Source: Bacteroidales bacterium
GTDB taxonomy: Bacteria; Bacteroidota; Bacteroidia; Bacteroidales; Bacteroidaceae
Direction of reading: 5' to 3'
NCBI GenBank assembly: GCA_004556745.1
Contig: SFFY01000029.1
Coordinates: 1 to 27,904 of the forward strand
Length of the DNA: 27,904 bases
The notes beneath the pieces were generated by a model, which did not search any database, was not told where the DNA came from, and saw only the letters and a program-made list of their open reading frames with translations. Made by a program: the position numbers and the translations under genes. Of this stretch, positions 13,770 to 21,416 are shown piece after piece (the first letter of the stretch is position 1; every line of letters starts with the position of its first letter).

Positions 13770-16184
13770 ATGAAGAATACACAGATGCAGCGTGAAGACA
13801 TACAGGACAATCAGTCAGAGTTGCTGCCCATTCTTAAAATCTGCTATTATCAATTTATTTCCAACTGGAAGTGGTTTCTTGCCTCCGTTATCGTATGCCT
13901 CGTTGTCGGTTGGTTTTACCAGCAGCGGCAGTCGCGCGTGTTTCATCGCGAGGCTGTGATGCTTATCGAAGATGCCGAGGGCACGGGCACGGGCATATCT
14001 TCCACGCGCCGCACGCGCCGCAGCGTTAACGCCGCGATGGATTTGAGCGGTATCAGCGTGGGCGACAATCTGAAGAACGAGCTGTTTATCCTTTCCTCTT
14101 TGCGCCTGATGGAGCGCGTTGCCGACTCTTTGGGTTTAGACGTAGACTACACGATGCAACGCGCCCTGCACACCGTTTCGCTCTACGACAAGCGCCCCGT
14201 CAATATCACCTTCGACGAGCCGGCACAAATAAATTATGCGTTCACCGTTGAGAAAAAGGACGAAAATGCCTGCCGCCTCTCTTCTTTTAAGGGATTGGAG
14301 GACGACGATGCCGGCAAAGTCACGGTAGATGTGCGCTTCGGCGTTCCTGCCAAGACACCCGTGGGCACGCTCACCATGCACCGCGCTGCCTTCTTTGCCG
14401 AATTGGCAGTCGGCGACCGCTTCAAGGTGACGCGCTACACGCCGAAAACGGCTGCGCAAATCTGCAAAATGAAAGTATCTGCCACAGAATACGACAAGGA
14501 AAGTTCGCTCGTGGTGATTAGCTGCAACGATGTGAACGCCCGCCGCGCCGAGGACATCCTCAACGAGATTTTCGAGGCTTACAAGCGCGACGTTGTGGAC
14601 AACAAGAACCGCGTGGCGCAAAACACGGCGGACTTCGTAGAGGGGCGCATCGCTCTGATTGGCGAAGAACTTAGTCGCGTGGAGAACCAACTCGTGAATT
14701 TCAAGAAGCAAAACGGTATCATCAATTTCACGCAAAGCACGCAAACTTTCACCACCGAAAGTGCTGCCGCCCGTAAGCTTACGCTCGACCTCGCCACACA
14801 ACTGAGCATTGCCGAATATCTTGCCGACTATGTGAACAAGCATGCAAACAGCCACGAACTAATTCCCTCGCTCAATCTTTCGGGCGGTGATTTCAACAGT
14901 CAGATCACGGCCTACAATACCCTCATGAACGAGCGCAACCGCCTTGCCGAAAATTCCAGCGAATCGCAGTCGGTTGTACGCGAACACGACCGGCAGCTCG
15001 CCGAGATGCGCACCGCCATCTCCGCTTCGCTGCGCAGTTATGTGCAGACGGTGAAGATGCAACTTAGCGATGCACGCGGCAACGAGAACATGCTCTCCGG
15101 CAACATGGCGGGCGTGCCTGAAAAAGAGAAGCAAGGGCTTGACATTCAGCGCCAGCAGTCGCTCAAAGAAGCGCTTTACACCTATCTGCTCAACAAGCGC
15201 GAGGAAGTAGCCATGCAGCTTGCTATCAATGAGGCCAACGTGCGCCTTGTTGAAGCCCCGCTCGGCGCAGCAGCCCCCGTTTCGCCGCGCAGTGGCATCA
15301 TCATGCTTATCTCTCTCATCATCGGCATTGCCATTCCCTCCATGGTGCTTTGGCTGCGCACCTTGCTCGACATCACCGTCAGCGGCCGCAAAGACATCGA
15401 GGACTATACGGACATACCTATTGCCGGCGAACTGCCGCGCTGGAAGACCAACGAGAAGCATCCGAACATCTCGTCAAGCAACAACGACGCGCCCATTGTC
15501 GAGGCGTTCCGTATGCTGCGCTACGGTCTGAACTTCATGCGCCGCAACGCCCGCGTGTTTGTCACCACCAGCTCCACGCCGGGACAGGGCAAGAGTTTTG
15601 TCTCCACCAACCTTTCCGTCATCTTCGGCAAGACAGGCAAGAAGGTGCTGCTCATCGACGGCGACATCCGCAAGCGCACCATCAGCCACAACTTTGGCAA
15701 GAACGTGGGCCTTACGGGATTCCTCATCGACGACGGTTCGAGCGTGACAATCGACGACATCGTCATTCCCAACGCCGTAGACGCTAACGTGGACTTTATT
15801 CCTGCCGGCATGTTGCCGCCCAACCCCACCGAACTGCTTATGTCCGACCGTTTGGAGGAACTGGTACGCAGTGCTTCGGAGCGTTACGACTATATCATTA
15901 TCGACACCACGCCGATGTTCTCCGTTGCCGATGCCGGCATTATTTCGCGCGTGGCAGAGGTGACGCTCTACGTTATCCGCGTGGGCGTTCAGGACAAGGC
16001 CTTCCTCCCCGACCTCGAACGCATGTACCAGAACAAGCGTTTCAATAACCTTTGCATTGTGCTGAATGATGCCGACATTGCCGACCCGCGCTATTCCTGC
16101 TCTTACGGCTATGGCTACGGCTATGCAGTCGGCAATCGCAACCGCAGTCTGAGAGGCCGCTTGTTTGGTAAGAACAAAGGATAA
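13770..16184 (+). CDS. Polysaccharide biosynthesis tyrosine autokinase, Wzc family
   Basis: Inner-membrane co-polymerase and tyrosine kinase that controls capsule or exopolysaccharide chain length and export. The start is ATG 13770 (MKNTQMQRED), giving 804 aa. A first membrane helix near residues 32-50 (WKWFLASVIVCLVVGWFY) precedes a Wzz-type periplasmic region with coiled-coil segments, and a second helix lies near 510-530 (IIMLISLIIGIAIPSMVLW). The kinase domain has Walker A GQGKS (K608), Walker A' LLIDGDIRKR (D630, D632) and Walker B IIIDTTP (D712). The C-terminus has the tyrosine cluster YGYGYGY typical of autophosphorylated BY-kinases. No Wza-like export protein, phosphatase or glycosyltransferase lies in the window, so this may be an orphan kinase or at the edge of a locus. 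Confidence 0.92.
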   Translation: MKNTQMQREDIQDNQSELLPILKICYYQFISNWKWFLASVIVCLVVGWFYQQRQSRVFHREAVMLIEDAEGTGTGISSTRRTRRSVNAAMDLSGISVGDNLKNELFILSSLRLMERVADSLGLDVDYTMQRALHTVSLYDKRPVNITFDEPAQINYAFTVEKKDENACRLSSFKGLEDDDAGKVTVDVRFGVPAKTPVGTLTMHRAAFFAELAVGDRFKVTRYTPKTAAQICKMKVSATEYDKESSLVVISCNDVNARRAEDILNEIFEAYKRDVVDNKNRVAQNTADFVEGRIALIGEELSRVENQLVNFKKQNGIINFTQSTQTFTTESAAARKLTLDLATQLSIAEYLADYVNKHANSHELIPSLNLSGGDFNSQITAYNTLMNERNRLAENSSESQSVVREHDRQLAEMRTAISASLRSYVQTVKMQLSDARGNENMLSGNMAGVPEKEKQGLDIQRQQSLKEALYTYLLNKREEVAMQLAINEANVRLVEAPLGAAAPVSPRSGIIMLISLIIGIAIPSMVLWLRTLLDITVSGRKDIEDYTDIPIAGELPRWKTNEKHPNISSSNNDAPIVEAFRMLRYGLNFMRRNARVFVTTSSTPGQGKSFVSTNLSVIFGKTGKKVLLIDGDIRKRTISHNFGKNVGLTGFLIDDGSSVTIDDIVIPNAVDANVDFIPAGMLPPNPTELLMSDRLEELVRSASERYDYIIIDTTPMFSVADAGIISRVAEVTLYVIRVGVQDKAFLPDLERMYQNKRFNNLCIVLNDADIADPRYSCSYGYGYGYAVGNRNRSLRGRLFGKNKG

Positions 16185-16228
16185 TCTATGGGGCGCACGC
16201 GCCGCTCATTTCTTATTACTACAAATCT

Positions 16229-16278
16229 CGCTATTGCCCTTTTTGCGCCTTTTCAAGGCAGGCAATAGCGATTTTTTT
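16229..16278 (+). terminator. Terminator after the tyrosine autokinase gene
   Basis: A perfect 10-bp stem (CGCTATTGCC 16229-16238 with GGCAATAGCG 16261-16270) closes a 22-nt loop and is followed by A and seven T. Confidence 0.8.
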
Positions 16279-16279
16279 A

Positions 16280-16287
16280 TAACTTTG
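16280..16287 (+). promoter_or_regulatory. -7 promoter box ahead of a decayed gene
   Basis: TAACTTTG matches TAnnTTTG and directly follows the terminator T tract. The predicted leader to 16368 can fold: CCGCCCG (16302-16308) pairs with CGGGCGG (16342-16348), with a small CCC-GAAA-GGG hairpin inside at about 16312-16322. Confidence 0.5.
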
Positions 16288-16368
16288 CAGCGCATTTCAA
16301 GCCGCCCGCACACCCGAAAGGGGGTTATGGACAATGGAGTCCGGGCGGTTTAAGAAAGGCTTTTTTAT

Positions 16369-16763
16369 ATGTACTCCAAGTACTATTTCGTTTTGGTTCG
16401 CGTTAAGAACAAGTTGCACCGCTTCCACCACTGGGGCGTTTGCGTGCAAATCTGATTTCCCTCTTTTTTTCTTGAAGTAATCGCTTTCGCCCCGCCGCCT
16501 TTGCAGCCTTTTTCTTGGGCGCAGGCTTCATTGTACCTTATTAAAACCTGCTGGCTCAGAGCGTCAAGATACTCTTCGGCTGGACGCTCTATGCCGCCCT
16601 GTTCTTTGCGCTGCTGATGCTGCTTTGGGACATACCCGGCGTGCGCCGCCGCGTGAAACACATACAGACCTGGCCGCGCGTGGGCTTGCAGGTGCTCGGC
16701 GGTTTCCGTCGCGCCCAAAGGCTGCGCCGAATCCGCCATGCGCGGAATGGCGGCAACGAGTAA
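16369..16763 (+). pseudogene. Decayed gene for a small membrane protein
   Basis: An ATG at 16369 opens a protein-like frame (MYSKYYFVLVRVKNKLHRFHHWGVCVQI) that stops at TGA 16453-16455. Protein-like sequence resumes in another frame at about 16482 (RFRPAAFAAFFLGAGFIVPY), hits TAA at 16542-16544, and continues in the same frame (NLLAQSVKILFGWTLYAALF, then a second hydrophobic stretch and a basic tail) to TAA 16761-16763. A frame change plus two in-frame stops suggest a broken gene for a roughly 130-aa protein with two membrane segments and basic ends. I do not recognise the family. Its promoter looks intact. It lies between the Wzc kinase and cysC. Confidence 0.55.
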
Positions 16764-16798
16764 GGCTGAGAGAAAAATTTCAGCAAGATATTTTTTAC

Positions 16799-16839
16799 TA
16801 TCAAGGAGAAATTTTTCCCTTTCTCCTTGATATTTTTTT
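16799..16839 (+). terminator. Strong hairpin with T tract after the decayed gene
   Basis: A perfect 13-bp stem (TATCAAGGAGAAA 16799-16811 with TTTCTCCTTGATA 16820-16832), an 8-nt loop, then seven T. It fits a terminator for the unit starting at 16280 and immediately precedes the four-dyad repeat element. Confidence 0.75.
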
Positions 16840-16845
16840 CTATCC

Positions 16846-16967
16846 TATAAGATAGTTTTTGTTACAAACTTTGTAACATGTATTACAAACTTTCTAACAC
16901 GTGTTACAAACTTTGTAATATGCGTTACAAACTTTGTAACAAACTTTTTCTGCGCAGATAATGAAAA
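16846..16967. repeat. 122-bp four-dyad element, copy A
   Basis: Four copies of GTTACAAACTTTGTAAC or close variants start at 16861, 16882, 16903 and 16924, exactly 21 bp apart. Copies 1 and 4 are perfect 8+1+8 dyads; copies 2 and 3 are slightly degenerate. The left 31 bp (16846-16876) are identical to 26204-26234 in copy B, and the right 46 bp (16922-16967) match 26280-26325 at 42 of 46. Both copies are 122 bp, same orientation. It is non-coding and lies about 250 bp before the cysC promoter. The spacing of two helical turns suggests a protein-binding array. Confidence 0.85.
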
Positions 16968-17003
16968 TTGTCTGATAGGAGCGGGAAAATTGTCTGCGCA
17001 GAA
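16948..17003. repeat. Inverted repeat built on TCTGCGCAGA
   Basis: TTCTGCGCAGATAAT (16948-16962) and ATTGTCTGCGCAGAA (16989-17003) are inverted with one mismatch that would be a G-U pair in RNA. The self-palindromic core TCTGCGCAGA occurs again at 17035-17044. In copies A and B a small hairpin with a GAAA loop follows the core (GATAAT-GAAA-ATTGTC here, GATAGT-GAAA-ACTATC at 26315-26330). Confidence 0.65.
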
Positions 17004-17039
17004 AGAAAAAATAGTTCCGAGAAAATTTTTGCGCTCTGC

Positions 17040-17105
17040 GCAGATAATCGCATCAGGCACAGCAGATAGTCGCGACGGGCACGGCAGATAATCACGGCAG
17101 ACACG
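17040..17105. repeat. Three tandem 22-bp repeats
   Basis: Units of 22 bp beginning GCAGATARTC start at 17040, 17062 and 17084, with diverged second halves (all ending in GGCAC- or GACAC-like sequence), followed by a partial unit. They continue the roughly two-helical-turn spacing of the adjacent dyad array. Confidence 0.7.
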
Positions 17106-17212
17106 GCAGGAAATCTGTTCCGGCCGCCTTTGCGTGCTTTTAGAAAAGGCGGTTTGGGCTGCGAAAAGCATCTTTTTTGCGCTTTGCTGCTATGACACTG
17201 CGCAAAATTGCC

Positions 17213-17220
17213 TAATTTTG
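17213..17220 (+). promoter_or_regulatory. -7 promoter box for the cysC operon
   Basis: TAATTTTG matches TAnnTTTG, 19 bp before the cysC ATG, giving a short leader of about 14 nt. Confidence 0.65.
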
Positions 17221-17239
17221 CACTTTCATACAGCACATT

Positions 17240-17860
17240 ATGAACAACGACAACAATATCTATCCCATTTTCGACCGTATGCTTGCGCGTACCGACAAGG
17301 AGCAGTTGCTCGGGCAGCGGGGCGTGATGCTGTGGTTCACGGGACTGAGCGGTTCGGGCAAGAGCACCGTAGCGGTGGCCCTTGAACGGGAACTGCACCG
17401 CCGCGGGCGGCTGTGCCGCCTGCTCGACGGCGACAATATCCGCACGGGCATCAATGCCGGTCTGGGCTTTTCCGCCGAAGACCGACGCGAGAACATACGC
17501 CGCATTGCCGAGGTGGGCAAACTTTTCGTAGACACGGGCGTCATCACGCTCGCGGCGTTTGTAAGCCCCACGGAGGAACTGCGCACGCTGGCACGCGACA
17601 TTATCGGCGCGGACGATTTCATGGAAATTTTCGTTGCCACGCCGCTCGAGGAATGCGAGCGGCGCGACGTGAAAGGCCTGTATGCCAGGGCGCGGCGCGG
17701 CGAGGTGAAAAACTTCACCGGCATCTCTGCGCCTTTTGAGGCACCCCGCAACCCCGCCCTCGTGCTCGACACCACCGATACGCCCGTTGAGGAAAGCGTG
17801 GGAAAGGTGCTCGCACTGCTGGAAAGCGCGGGCGTATTGACAGAAACTACACAATATTAA
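17240..17860 (+). CDS. cysC: Adenylylsulfate (APS) kinase
   Basis: Phosphorylates APS with ATP to give PAPS in the cytoplasm. The P-loop is GLSGSGKST at residues 35-43; the substrate-binding segment is DGDNIRTGINAGLGFSAEDRREN (63-85), close to the classical DGDNVRHGL; S109 in FVSPTEELR occupies the conserved serine position; and KGLYARARRGEVKNFTGI is the family's lid region. The length of 206 aa is normal. cysD follows 6 bp after the stop, so the two are cotranscribed. The PAPS product could feed sulfation or assimilation; no reductase gene is in view. A repeat-rich region (16799-17105) lies directly upstream of the promoter. Confidence 0.95.
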   Translation: MNNDNNIYPIFDRMLARTDKEQLLGQRGVMLWFTGLSGSGKSTVAVALERELHRRGRLCRLLDGDNIRTGINAGLGFSAEDRRENIRRIAEVGKLFVDTGVITLAAFVSPTEELRTLARDIIGADDFMEIFVATPLEECERRDVKGLYARARRGEVKNFTGISAPFEAPRNPALVLDTTDTPVEESVGKVLALLESAGVLTETTQY

Positions 17861-17866
17861 ATATAT

Positions 17867-18778
17867 ATGTCCGAAAATTATTCACTCAGCCACTTGAAGG
17901 AACTTGAAGCGGAGTCTATCTACATTATCCGCGAAGTGGCGGCAGAGTTTGAGAACCCTGTGATGCTTTACAGCATCGGCAAGGACTCGAGCGTTATGGT
18001 GCGGCTGGCGGAAAAGGCGTTCGCGCCGGGCAAAGTGCCCTTCCCCCTGATGCACATCGACTCGAAATGGAAGTTTAAGGAAATGATTGAGTTCCGCGAC
18101 TGGTACGCCCGCGAACACGGCTGGGACCTCATCGTGGAGAGCAACATGGAGGCGTTCAAGGCCGGCGTGGGACCGTTCACGCACGGCTCGAAGGTGCATA
18201 CCGACCTGATGAAGACGAAAGCCCTGCTCGACGCGCTCGACAAGCATAAGTTTGACGCTGCTTTCGGCGGCGCGCGCCGCGACGAGGAGAAGAGCCGCGC
18301 CAAGGAGCGCATCTTCTCGTTCCGCGACCAGTTCCACCAATGGGATCCGAAGAACCAGCGCCCCGAACTGTGGGACATCTACAACGCCCGCATCAACCGT
18401 GGCGAGAGCATCCGCGTGTTCCCCCTCTCCAACTGGACGGAACTGGACATCTGGCAGTACATACGCCTTGAGAAAATCCCCATCGTACCGCTCTATTTCG
18501 CAAAGGAGCGTCCCGTGGTGAATATTGACGGGCAACTTATTATGCCCGACGACGACCGTCTGCCCGAGGAGTATCGCTCTAAAATAGAGACGCGCAAAAT
18601 CCGCTTCCGCACCCTCGGCTGCTGGCCGCTCACGGGTGCCGTGGAGAGCGAGGCCGACACCATCGAGAAGATTGTGGAGGAAATGATGACCACCACCAAG
18701 AGCGAGCGCACCACGCGCGTCATCGACTTCGACCAGGAAGCCTCTATGGAACAAAAGAAACGCGAGGGATATTTTTAA
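17867..18778 (+). CDS. cysD: Sulfate adenylyltransferase subunit 2
   Basis: ATP-PP-type catalytic subunit that, with the CysN GTPase, converts sulfate and ATP to APS. The PP-loop SIGKDSSVM (residues 36-44) and the conserved block FGGARRDEEKSRAKERIFSFRD are clear, as are the later VFPLSNWTELDIWQYI and the C-terminal GCWPLTGAVESEADT. The length of 303 aa is standard. It starts 6 bp after cysC and is followed by cysN after 136 bp containing a perfect inverted repeat, which may separate or tune expression of the two subunits. Confidence 0.96.
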   Translation: MSENYSLSHLKELEAESIYIIREVAAEFENPVMLYSIGKDSSVMVRLAEKAFAPGKVPFPLMHIDSKWKFKEMIEFRDWYAREHGWDLIVESNMEAFKAGVGPFTHGSKVHTDLMKTKALLDALDKHKFDAAFGGARRDEEKSRAKERIFSFRDQFHQWDPKNQRPELWDIYNARINRGESIRVFPLSNWTELDIWQYIRLEKIPIVPLYFAKERPVVNIDGQLIMPDDDRLPEEYRSKIETRKIRFRTLGCWPLTGAVESEADTIEKIVEEMMTTTKSERTTRVIDFDQEASMEQKKREGYF

Positions 18779-18807
18779 TATATTCGCAATCACCTAAGGC
18801 CTCACGA

Positions 18808-18900
18808 GTAGGGGCGTTTTGCAAAACGCCCGGAAAATGATTTCCTCTTTGATAATATAACATTGGCGCACACGACGGGCGTTTTGCAAAACGCCCCTAC
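18808..18900. repeat. Inverted pair of palindromes between cysD and cysN
   Basis: Two 25-nt arms (18808-18832 and 18876-18900) are perfect reverse complements, and each contains the self-palindrome GGGCGTTTTGCAAAACGCCC. The 43-bp centre is AT-rich. Similar GGGGCGT...ACGCCC units occur at 4983-5003. It looks like an interspersed palindromic repeat that inserted within the cysD-cysN operon. It is not followed by a T tract. Confidence 0.8.
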
Positions 18901-18914
18901 TAACTTTCACATAT

Positions 18915-20387
18915 ATGACCAACCAAGAAACAATCGGAAAGAAACTTTCCATTGAAGAATATCTCGACCAAGACGAGCGCAAAGACCTGTTGCGCTTGCT
19001 CACGGCGGGCAGCGTGGACGACGGTAAGAGCACGCTCATCGGCCGCCTGCTGTTTGACTCTAAAAAACTCTACGAAGACCAACTCTCTGCCTTGGAACGC
19101 GACTCCAAGCGCGTGGGCAATGCCGGCGCAGGCAAGATTGACTATGCCTTGTTGCTCGACGGACTGAAAGCCGAGCGCGAGCAAGGCATCACCATCGATG
19201 TGGCATATCGCTACTTCTCGACCAACAAGCGCAAGTTTATCATCGCCGACACTCCGGGACACGAGCAATATACGCGCAACATGATTACGGGCGGCTCGAC
19301 CGCCAACCTCGCCATTATTCTCGTGGACGCCCGCACGGGCGTGATCACGCAGACGCGCCGCCACACCTATCTCTGCTCGCTGCTCGGCATCAAGCACGTG
19401 GCACTGGCTGTGAACAAAATGGACTTGGTGGACTTCGACCAAAAGGTGTTTGACAAAATCGTGGAGGACTATCGCGCATTTGTCGCCCCGCTCGGCATCC
19501 CCGATATTCATTGCTTCCCCCTCTCCGCCCTCGAGGGCGACAACGTGGTGGAACGCTCGGAGCGCACGCCTTGGTACGACGGCCCCGCGCTGCTGGACTT
19601 CCTCGAAACGGTGCATATCGGCAACGACCACAACCTCACGGACTTCCGCTTCCCCGTGCAGTACGTGCTGCGCCCCAACCTCGACTTCCGCGGTTTCTGC
19701 GGCAAGGTGGCTTCGGGCATCGTGCGCGTGGGCGACGAGGTGATGGCGCTGCCCTCGGGCAAGAAGAGTCGCGTGAAGGAAATCTATACCTACGACGGCT
19801 CGCTCGACTATGCCTTCCCGCCGCAAAGCGTGACGCTGCGCCTTGAAGACGAGATTGATATCTCGCGCGGTGAGATGATTGTGAAAGCACCGGCGGAGGA
19901 CAGCACGGAAACGCAGCCCAACGTAGGACGCTACTTTGAGGCAATGCTCGTGTGGATGGACGAAGAACCGATGGACGCTTCCAAGTCGTTCTTTATCAAG
20001 CATGCCACGAACACCTCGCGCTGCCGCATCGACCACATCAGCTATCGTGTGGACGTGAACACGATGGAGCATTGCGATGCCGCAGGCCTCGCGCTCAACG
20101 AAATAGGCCGCGTCACGATTGCTACCGCCAAAGAACTCTTCTTCGATGCCTACGCCGACAATAAGCCCACGGGCGCATTCGTTATCATCGACCCCGTGAC
20201 GAACAACACCTCTGCCGTGGGCATGATCATCGCGCCCGTCGACGAGAGCCTGCTGCACACGGCCGCCGACAGCCTGCCCACGCTCGACCTGCCCCGCCTC
20301 GGCATCGCCCCCGAGCATTACGCCGCCATCGAAAAGGCGGTTAAGGATTTGAGCCGCCAAGGCATTGAAGTGAAGGTGGTGAAATAA
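18915..20387 (+). CDS. cysN: Sulfate adenylyltransferase subunit 1 (GTPase)
   Basis: Regulatory GTPase of ATP sulfurylase; GTP hydrolysis drives APS formation by CysD. The translation-factor GTPase motifs are all present: P-loop AGSVDDGKST (residues 31-40), G2 region EQGITIDVAYRYF, G3 DTPGH (112-116) and G4 NKMD (167-170), followed by beta-barrel domains 2 and 3. At 490 aa it lacks the fused APS-kinase domain some CysN proteins carry, consistent with the separate cysC upstream. The first ATG after the inverted repeat fits family N-termini. Convergent with the FKBP operon, with a hairpin between. Confidence 0.96.
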   Translation: MTNQETIGKKLSIEEYLDQDERKDLLRLLTAGSVDDGKSTLIGRLLFDSKKLYEDQLSALERDSKRVGNAGAGKIDYALLLDGLKAEREQGITIDVAYRYFSTNKRKFIIADTPGHEQYTRNMITGGSTANLAIILVDARTGVITQTRRHTYLCSLLGIKHVALAVNKMDLVDFDQKVFDKIVEDYRAFVAPLGIPDIHCFPLSALEGDNVVERSERTPWYDGPALLDFLETVHIGNDHNLTDFRFPVQYVLRPNLDFRGFCGKVASGIVRVGDEVMALPSGKKSRVKEIYTYDGSLDYAFPPQSVTLRLEDEIDISRGEMIVKAPAEDSTETQPNVGRYFEAMLVWMDEEPMDASKSFFIKHATNTSRCRIDHISYRVDVNTMEHCDAAGLALNEIGRVTIATAKELFFDAYADNKPTGAFVIIDPVTNNTSAVGMIIAPVDESLLHTAADSLPTLDLPRLGIAPEHYAAIEKAVKDLSRQGIEVKVVK

Positions 20388-20393
20388 GGTACC

Positions 20394-20417
20394 ATTGGGC
20401 TTACAGCCCGCCCCAAT
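20394..20417. repeat. Short interspersed repeat shared with 4938-4961
   Basis: These 24 bases (GGGCTTACAGCCC core) match 4938-4961 exactly, showing that the same repeat family sits at two intergenic sites in the window. Confidence 0.7.
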
Positions 20418-20423
20418 AATCAA

Positions 20424-20467
20424 TTACGCCCAACCGTTCCTGCATTGCGCAGAGCGGTTGGGCGTAA
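20424..20467. terminator. Hairpin between convergent cysN and FKBP operon
   Basis: A perfect 13-bp stem (TTACGCCCAACCG 20424-20436 with CGGTTGGGCGTAA 20455-20467) with an 18-nt loop lies between two converging units. A short T-rich stretch follows on the plus strand. A bidirectional terminator is likely. Confidence 0.65.
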
Positions 20468-20493
20468 ATCTTTTAATAATATGGGTTGCCGCC

Positions 20494-21399
20494 TTACTTC
20501 TTCTCGGCCTCTTTGGCTTCGGGCACCTTCACCTTTTTGATTTCCACGGTGAAGATGAGCGTAGAGTTGGCGGGGATATTGCGCATAGCGCGGGTGCTGT
20601 AGCCGAGTTCGGCGGGAATGAAGAGTTCCCACTTAGAACCTTCGGGCATCATGGTCAAGGCTTCTTTCCAGCCCTGGATTACCTGGTCGGGACGGAAGGT
20701 GGCGGGTTTGCCACGCTTGTAGCTGCTGTCGAATACCGTGCCGTCGATGAGTTTGCCCTCATATTCTACCTCAACCTCCGTGGTGTCGGTGGCTACCACG
20801 CCGGTGCCCTGCGTGAGCACGCGGTATTGCAGTCCGTCGGGCAACACCTTGATGCCTTCAGCCTTGGCATTGCGCTTCAGCCACTCGATGTTGTTGAGGC
20901 GATAGTTCTCCTGTTGGTAGTTAGCCTGCTGTTCCACAACCTTCTGCGCAGAGTCGGGCGTGAGGGCCGTAGGCTCTTTGAGCAACACCTGTGAGAGGGC
21001 GGTCTGGAAAGCGGGGAGGTCGAGATAAGTGGTGTCGGCCTTACCCGTAGCGTTTTGGTTGAAACTCGGAAGGCTCTTGCGGTTCATCTCTGCAATGCGC
21101 AGGCCGGCGGCGAAAGCAAGATATTTCTTGACTTCTTCTTCCGAATACTCGGCGTTCAGGCCTTTCACGGCCTCAGAGATATAGAGCGAGTCAACGCCCT
21201 CGCGCTGGATAAGATAGTTGCGCAGACCCTCGCCCTGCATCACGCCGAACGCATAGCTGAACGTCTTGCCGTCGACGGGCTTGTAGGGGTTCTGGGGTGC
21301 TTCTGCCATAGTGGGCTTCTTCTTTCGGGCACGTGCCGAAACGGTAGTGGCGCAAGTCATTGCGGCCAAGCCGATGATAAGAATAGTTTTAAGTTTCAT
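20494..21399 (-). CDS. FKBP-type peptidyl-prolyl isomerase, periplasmic
   Basis: Proline cis-trans isomerase and probable folding helper outside the cytoplasm. The N-terminus (MKLKTILIIGLAAMTCATTVSARA) is a signal peptide with probable cleavage after about residue 22. An FKBP N-terminal dimerisation-type region spans about 40-190. The FKBP domain (about 205-295) has the pocket residues: YEGKLIDGTVFDSS, PATF, QVIQGW, AELGYS and NIPANSTLIFTVEI. A lysine-rich tail (AKEAEKK) ends the protein. It is third in a run of three FKBP genes, 17 bp after the lipoprotein gene, so cotranscription is likely. Substrates are unknown. Confidence 0.9.
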   Translation of the reverse strand: MKLKTILIIGLAAMTCATTVSARARKKKPTMAEAPQNPYKPVDGKTFSYAFGVMQGEGLRNYLIQREGVDSLYISEAVKGLNAEYSEEEVKKYLAFAAGLRIAEMNRKSLPSFNQNATGKADTTYLDLPAFQTALSQVLLKEPTALTPDSAQKVVEQQANYQQENYRLNNIEWLKRNAKAEGIKVLPDGLQYRVLTQGTGVVATDTTEVEVEYEGKLIDGTVFDSSYKRGKPATFRPDQVIQGWKEALTMMPEGSKWELFIPAELGYSTRAMRNIPANSTLIFTVEIKKVKVPEAKEAEKK

Positions 21400-21416
21400 G
21401 TTTTTTGTGCAGAATA

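Noticed and set aside
16845..17171. 108-aa minus-strand ORF with repeated TKFVT units
   Set aside because: It is the translation of the 21-bp dyad array and continues through palindromes; the repeat is explained at DNA level.
18900..20423. 507-aa minus-strand ORF opposite cysN
   Set aside because: Antisense shadow of a complete GTPase gene.
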